Shown: positions 31,383 to 34,323 of the stretch, in pieces | How positions within the stretch are numbered: the stretch's first letter is position 1 | Layout of the letters: each line of letters opens with the position of its first letter | NCBI GenBank assembly: GCA_947095985.1 | Contig: CAMUPZ010000004.1 | Span: 1 to 34,323 of the forward strand | Length of the DNA: 34,323 nt | Direction: 5' to 3' | Source of the DNA: an uncultured Candidatus Saccharibacteria bacterium | GTDB taxonomy: Bacteria; Patescibacteriota; Saccharimonadia; Saccharimonadales; Saccharimonadaceae | The notes under the pieces: model-generated | The model's database searches: none | What the model was told of the DNA's origin: nothing | What the model saw: the letters and a program-made list of their open reading frames with translations, nothing else | Made by a program: the position numbers and the translations under genes

Positions 31383-31597
31383 GACACTTCAACTTTCACA
31401 TTTTTAACGATTGTTGCAGCTTCAGTTTTGACTTGTTCAGTCTGATTCTTTTGATATTGCATACCGCCAATAAAAGCGATAATTGCTGTAATTAAAATCG
31501 TAATGATGATAGTTTTGATAGTTTCAATGTTAAGTTTTTTCATTTTCTTCTCCTTGTTTTGTTTTTTATTTTCTTTATTTTCTTTTAAGCTAGACAT
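31373..31597 (-). CDS. Membrane anchor ORF, 5' half of the transglycosylase gene
   Basis: 74 aa, or 56 aa from an inner ATG at 31541-31543. Both starts have ribosome sites (AGAGGAG and AAGGAG). The long form adds an 18-residue charged head (MSSLKENKENKKQNKEKK). One membrane helix (TIIITILITAIIAFIGGMQY), then a polar stalk ending KVEVSKR and TAG. The stop lies at the candidate frameshift site, so the short product is an anchor alone and the shifted product carries the hydrolase domain. Confidence 0.7.
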   Translation of the reverse strand: MSSLKENKENKKQNKEKKMKKLNIETIKTIIITILITAIIAFIGGMQYQKNQTEQVKTEAATIVKNVKVEVSKR

Positions 31598-31823
31598 TGC
31601 ACTAACTCCTCTCTAGCGCAGATGTTTACAACTTCGTCCTCAATTCCATCACAATCTGGATTTGGACAATAAAACTCAGGTTCTCCCTGGCAACCACACC
31701 ATTCAGCTTCTTTACCTGAACAGCAAGGTTGAACTACTTCTAGATTATCGTGGTTGCAATACCACTCTCTATCAAAGAAATCAAAACGATAACTTGCTCT
31801 GATTTGCTTTACTTTAATTTTCA
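31585..31823 (-). CDS. Cys-rich small protein, first gene of the early operon
   Basis: 79 aa from ATG 31821-31823 (TTG 12 nt upstream is an alternative). Eight or more Cys (QPCCSGKEAEWCGCQGEPEFYC and CPNPDCDG) suggest one or two zinc sites. Its leader contains the hairpin GCCATT/AATGGC next to the ribosome site, which is also the plus-strand promoter region. Family unknown; a small regulator is possible. Confidence 0.6.
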
Positions 31824-31825
31824 TA

Positions 31826-31854
31826 TTTACTCTCAATCCGCCATTTGATATAAT
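31826..31854 (+). promoter_or_regulatory. Plus-strand promoter facing the right end
   Basis: TTTACT (31826-31831), 17 bp and TATAAT (31849-31854) with an extended TGA in front (TGATATAAT). It overlaps the start of the first early gene and the half-site CATTTGATA, which also occurs in the 26-bp dyad. No protein of size lies downstream on the plus strand. Confidence 0.5.
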
Positions 31855-31863
31855 GGCTTTGTA

Positions 31864-31885
31864 GCCGCTCTTTCGAGCGGTTTTT
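31864..31885 (+). terminator. Plus-strand terminator just after the plus-strand promoter
   Basis: GCCGCTC-TTTC-GAGCGGT followed by TTTTG. It lies about 3 nt beyond the expected start of the plus-strand transcript, so that transcript would be about 25 nt unless termination is bypassed. It can also end antisense RNA from elsewhere. Confidence 0.55.
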
Positions 31886-31927
31886 GCTTTATACTGCCCA
31901 CTTTTCAGCGCAGGTGTGGGAGACCTG

Positions 31928-32067
31928 TAGTGAGCAGCGCTGAGCGTTCGAAATCATAAGAGACTACTTATCGGAGTCAAAACAACACAAAGATGAAACA
32001 CCTCTCGAACGCCAGCTGAATTAAAAATGTGCTAGCGATTATACAAACCGCTCAGCGCTGCTCACTA
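31928..32067. repeat. 19-bp perfect inverted repeat in the control region
   Basis: TAGTGAGCAGCGCTGAGCG at 31928-31946 recurs inverted at 32049-32067. Each arm holds the palindrome CAGCGCTG. A second inverted pair (GCGTTCGA / TCGAACGC) lies inside. The right arm covers the -35 region of a minus-strand TATAAT (32038-32043). Either two protein-binding sites or the closing stem of an RNA of about 140 nt. The rest of 31843-32213 has no gene that I can see. Confidence 0.65.
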
Positions 32068-32213
32068 ATTCCAAATTGTTAAAATACTAACTTCTACACG
32101 TGTTACGCCTGAACCTGAGCAATCTGTCACGCTTGTATAATTTTCGTCGTACGCTCTTTTACGGTGTCGCTTACGTAATCGTAATAGCACAGCTTGTTAA
32201 TTCTGCACGAGAT

Positions 32214-32239
32214 TATCAGATACGCATTTGATAACCTCG
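32214..32239. promoter_or_regulatory. 26-bp dyad repeat, right copy (candidate operator)
   Basis: Identical in inverted orientation to 1781-1806. Here the flanks extend the dyad into a 13-bp stem (CACGAG outer arms). It lies about 60 bp from the attachment junction, ahead of the early operon. Operator or integration-related site; role inferred. Confidence 0.55.
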
Positions 32240-32246
32240 TGGAAAT

Positions 32247-32269
32247 TAAAAAACACCACTTTCGTGATG
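32247..32269 (-). terminator. Second of two tandem terminators at the junction
   Basis: Minus-strand CATCAC-GAAA-GTGGTG followed by TTTTTT. With the hairpin at 32274-32299 it blocks transcription from the host side into the prophage. Confidence 0.75.
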
Positions 32270-32273
32270 TAGA

Positions 32274-32299
32274 TAAAAAAAGAACCGCCATAAAGGCGG
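32274..32299 (-). terminator. Terminator fused to the broken tRNA gene
   Basis: Minus-strand CCGCC-TTTAT-GGCGG followed by TTCTTTTTTT. It begins exactly where tRNA-Thr identity stops, so it is the first phage sequence after the junction. Confidence 0.8.
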
Positions 32300-32341
32300 G
32301 GTTTACAAAACCGTTGCTCTAGCCAGCTGAGCTAAAGCGGC
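32300..32341 (-). tRNA. 5' half of tRNA-Thr(TGT), interrupted at the prophage junction (att)
   Basis: GCCGCTTTAGCTCAGC is a tRNA 5' end; the D stem GCTC/GAGC and the anticodon arm up to TTTGTAA (anticodon TGT) are normal. After ACC the sequence leaves the expected ACCGT, and no variable arm, T arm or 3' acceptor follows. Integration therefore probably used the anticodon region, and the other half (or a rebuilt gene) should lie beyond the left window edge. The 5' half is on the host side. Confidence 0.75.
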
Positions 32342-32383
32342 ACTGGATTTATTTTAGCAATTTTTTAACCCCGTGGCAATAGC

Positions 32384-33070
32384 CTACATGACAATTTTTC
32401 GTGGCTGATGGATTTTGCGCTGTTGGCGCGGCCGTGGAGTGCCGACAGTTTTTTGAGCCAGCGCAGATGGTGTTAACATCTTAGTGGCCTTTTTACGTAG
32501 ACCTTCAGCAAGGTCTGCTTGACCGGAGTTTTCATAAGCTTCCGCCAATATCTTAAGAGTTTGTGGAATTGGCTCTAGCTCAACAGCCTTTTCTAGTGCG
32601 TTTATTACCTTTTTCGTATTTCCAATTTTTTCTTGGACTTTAGCGTAGGCAATGTAGCGAGCTGCCAAGTCATCTTCCATCTCCAGGGCTTGCTCGAAGG
32701 CTAATGATGCTTTTTCATAATTTTCGGTTTCATAGTAAATCAGACCAACGTTATGAAGGCTTGAGGCGCTTGGCTCTAGGCTTTGGGCAATCTCAAAACA
32801 CTCGATGGCGTCTTTATAGGCACGCTGTTTGGCGTATAAAATACCCAGGCGGTTATAAGCAGTGGCGTTCTTTTCGTCGACGCGTAAGATGGTCAACAGG
32901 GCCTTTTCTGCTCGCAGATATTTATTTTCGCGAATTGAGTCTTGAGCAATCACCCATAATCGATCAAGCTTTTCGGTAATTTTAGTTGGCAAATCACCAG
33001 CGTCTTTGATTGATGGATGATAAAAAATCGCCCAAATCATTAGAATTAGAATGAGGAATAGTCCAAACAT
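32384..33070 (-). CDS. Membrane-anchored TPR protein (host)
   Basis: 228 aa from the ATG at 33070; a longer TTG start lies inside the delta-prime gene end. Residues 1-18 (MFGLFLILILMIWAIFYH) form a membrane anchor. About four to five TPR units follow (for example AEKALLTILRVDEKNATAYN, DAIECFEIAQSLEPSASSLH, KASLAFEQALEMEDDLAARY). The C-terminus is basic (RPRQQRKIHQPRK). A protein-protein adaptor at the membrane. A TATAAT lies 9 nt before the ATG. Confidence 0.8.
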   Translation of the reverse strand: MFGLFLILILMIWAIFYHPSIKDAGDLPTKITEKLDRLWVIAQDSIRENKYLRAEKALLTILRVDEKNATAYNRLGILYAKQRAYKDAIECFEIAQSLEPSASSLHNVGLIYYETENYEKASLAFEQALEMEDDLAARYIAYAKVQEKIGNTKKVINALEKAVELEPIPQTLKILAEAYENSGQADLAEGLRKKATKMLTPSALAQKTVGTPRPRQQRKIHQPRKIVM

Positions 33071-33080
33071 ATCTATATTA

Positions 33081-33890
33081 TTATAGCACAAGTTGCATCA
33101 GCGCTAGTCTGACATTAGCATTGGAGTTTAGTGCTTTACTGACGATTGTAGTCTGATTGAGCTGTTTTTCTAATGTCGAATTCATGCCATGAGATAGGGA
33201 TTGAAAGCGAATCATGTTGATGATGATATCAGTGAGGATTAGCGCTTTCTGGCGGTCAGTAAAGTATTTTGCGATATTTTTTAAAGTAGTATATTCCTGA
33301 TTTGTGGCTAAAATTTGCTTCGCGTCAGTGGCTAGCTGTCGATATTCGGCGAATTTGTCTGGGCTCTCTGCTAGCTGACGAATCAGTAGTGGCCGACCGG
33401 CAGCCAAAAAGAGGATTTGCTGGATGGTGGCTGAGTCTAAATTGTAATTTTCAAGTAGTTTTTTGTCCTGGACTGATGATGTTTTATGAAGTGTAAGGGT
33501 TTGGCAGCGAGATTTTATTGTGTCTAGCATTAGTTTTGGATTTTTTGCAATAAGGATAAAGATGGTGTTCTTATTTGGTTCTTCCAGAGCTTTTAGCAGC
33601 GCGTTTTGGGATGATTCAGTCATCAAGTCCGCCTCGTCAATAATAATAGTTCGGCGATTTATGGCGTAAGTTCGTAATTTAGCAATGAGATCACGAATTT
33701 GCTCAACGGATATGGATTGTTTATCTGGAAGCGGAATTAAGCGGAAAATATCACTATTTTTAGCTATTTTTTGAGCCACGTTTTTGCCGTCTAGTCCATA
33801 ATCAGCCACAATTAAAAGTGCGTGTGGTGGCCTAGAGGTGATTTGGTCGATTTTTTGGACGTCTTGGGTTGAGACAATAATTTCAGACAC
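33081..33890 (-). CDS. holB: DNA polymerase III delta-prime-like clamp-loader subunit (host)
   Basis: 269 aa, GTG start overlapping the upstream stop (TAGTG). Degenerate P-loop region (PHALLIVADYGLDGKNVAQK), IIIDEADLMTESSQNALLKA, LEEPNKNTIFILIAKN and SRCQTL (SRC arginine-finger motif) are clamp-loader hallmarks. It lacks the N-terminal CxxC zinc module and is shorter than the usual 330 aa, consistent with a reduced genome. Loads the sliding clamp with gamma/tau and delta. Confidence 0.85.
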   Translation of the reverse strand: MSEIIVSTQDVQKIDQITSRPPHALLIVADYGLDGKNVAQKIAKNSDIFRLIPLPDKQSISVEQIRDLIAKLRTYAINRRTIIIDEADLMTESSQNALLKALEEPNKNTIFILIAKNPKLMLDTIKSRCQTLTLHKTSSVQDKKLLENYNLDSATIQQILFLAAGRPLLIRQLAESPDKFAEYRQLATDAKQILATNQEYTTLKNIAKYFTDRQKALILTDIIINMIRFQSLSHGMNSTLEKQLNQTTIVSKALNSNANVRLALMQLVL

Positions 33891-34323
33891 TACAATTCCC
33901 CTGGAAATAGCTGCTTGAATTCTTCTGGAGTGGCTGCTTCAAATGTTTTCCTCTCGCCAGATGGTAACGTAATCTCTAATTTGTGGGCGTGGAGCATCAG
34001 ACGGCTGGCGTTCGGTTTGCCATAAACGCGGTCACCGAGGATTGGTGTGTTCAGGTATGCCATATGGACGCGGAGTTGGTGGGTGCGGCCGGTGGTGGGT
34101 TTAAGTTCAATCAGCGCCTGAGTATTAGTTGACGTCAGTACGCGGTAGGCTGTCTGAGCAGGCTTGCCGTTCGGGTCGACGCGGAAGGTGCTGGGCGCGG
34201 ACGGATTGCGGCCAATCGGCAGGTCGATTTTTGCGGCGGCTAGTTTCGGTACGCCGTCGGTTACCGATAGGTAGGTTTTTTTGGTGGTGCGCTGGGCGAA
34301 TTGTCGCTGTAAATGGGCGGCGG
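33890..34323 (-). CDS. RluA-family pseudouridine synthase, 5' end outside the window (host)
   Basis: Translated by hand from the window edge to the TAG at 33890-33892 (about 143 codons). AHLQRQFAQRTTKKTYLSV, then ELKPTTGRTHQLRVHM (TGRTHQLRVH is the RluA/RluD signature), ILGDRVYG and RLMLHAHKLEITLPSG. The catalytic-Asp motif (GRLDxxTSG) must lie upstream, outside the window. It isomerises uridines in 23S rRNA; which ones cannot be told from this part. Confidence 0.92.
   Translation of the reverse strand, partial: AAHLQRQFAQRTTKKTYLSVTDGVPKLAAAKIDLPIGRNPSAPSTFRVDPNGKPAQTAYRVLTSTNTQALIELKPTTGRTHQLRVHMAYLNTPILGDRVYGKPNASRLMLHAHKLEITLPSGERKTFEAATPEEFKQLFPGEL

Noticed and set aside
1781..32239. 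26-bp inverted repeats as ends of a transposon or invertible segment
   Set aside because: They lack transposon-end features and flanking duplications, no invertase is seen, and inversion of 30 kb would wreck the operon layout.

Overview
The window reads as an integrated short-tailed (podovirus-like) phage genome of about 32 kb, running off the left edge, followed by about 2 kb of bacterial chromosome on the right. Almost every gene is on the minus strand, so transcription runs right to left. The host part (32384-34323) holds a membrane-anchored TPR protein, a short DNA polymerase III delta-prime subunit and an RluA-family pseudouridine synthase, packed with stop/start overlaps. This compact style suggests Candidatus Saccharibacteria (TM7) or a related CPR lineage. 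That assignment is inference from style and family resemblance, not from a database search. UGA is used as a normal stop.

Right boundary (32214-32341): the 5' half of a tRNA-Thr(TGT) gene is cut just after the anticodon loop, and two minus-strand terminators follow at once. This is the likely attachment junction. Next is a control region (31840-32290) with a 19-bp inverted repeat, a 26-bp dyad repeat shared with the left end, a plus-strand promoter and a plus-strand terminator.

Early region (22433-31823), in transcription order: a Cys-rich protein; a membrane anchor and a lytic-transglycosylase domain that look joined by a -1 frameshift; a RecE/RecB-like exonuclease; RecT; SSB; a NinG/Rap-like HNH protein; small proteins; a gene-free stretch of about 0.5 kb built as an array of stem-bounded RNA modules (27008-27518); a set of small accessory genes with several paralogous pairs (DpnD/PcfM-like, YopX-like and a 110-140 aa family); and a shortened tryptophanyl-tRNA synthetase.

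Late region (1998-22344), in order: terminase small and large subunits, portal, scaffold, major capsid protein, two inserted genes with their own promoters (a membrane-anchored Mrr-type nuclease and a secreted CAP-domain protein), a coiled-coil virion protein, a 1902-aa polyvalent or ejection protein, two tail-tube-like proteins, a lysis cassette (XhlA-like protein, amidase, holin) and a tail or receptor-binding protein. The left end (1-1993) carries a promoter with the 26-bp dyad at its start point, a short attenuator-like hairpin, a replication protein, a small protein and a tyrosine integrase cut by the window edge.

Most notable items: the RNA module array, in which the same octamer separates four stem-closed domains; the candidate programmed frameshift; the mini-TrpRS beside a gene remnant; the Mrr/CAP gene pair with apparently leaderless promoters; and the repeated operator-like dyad.
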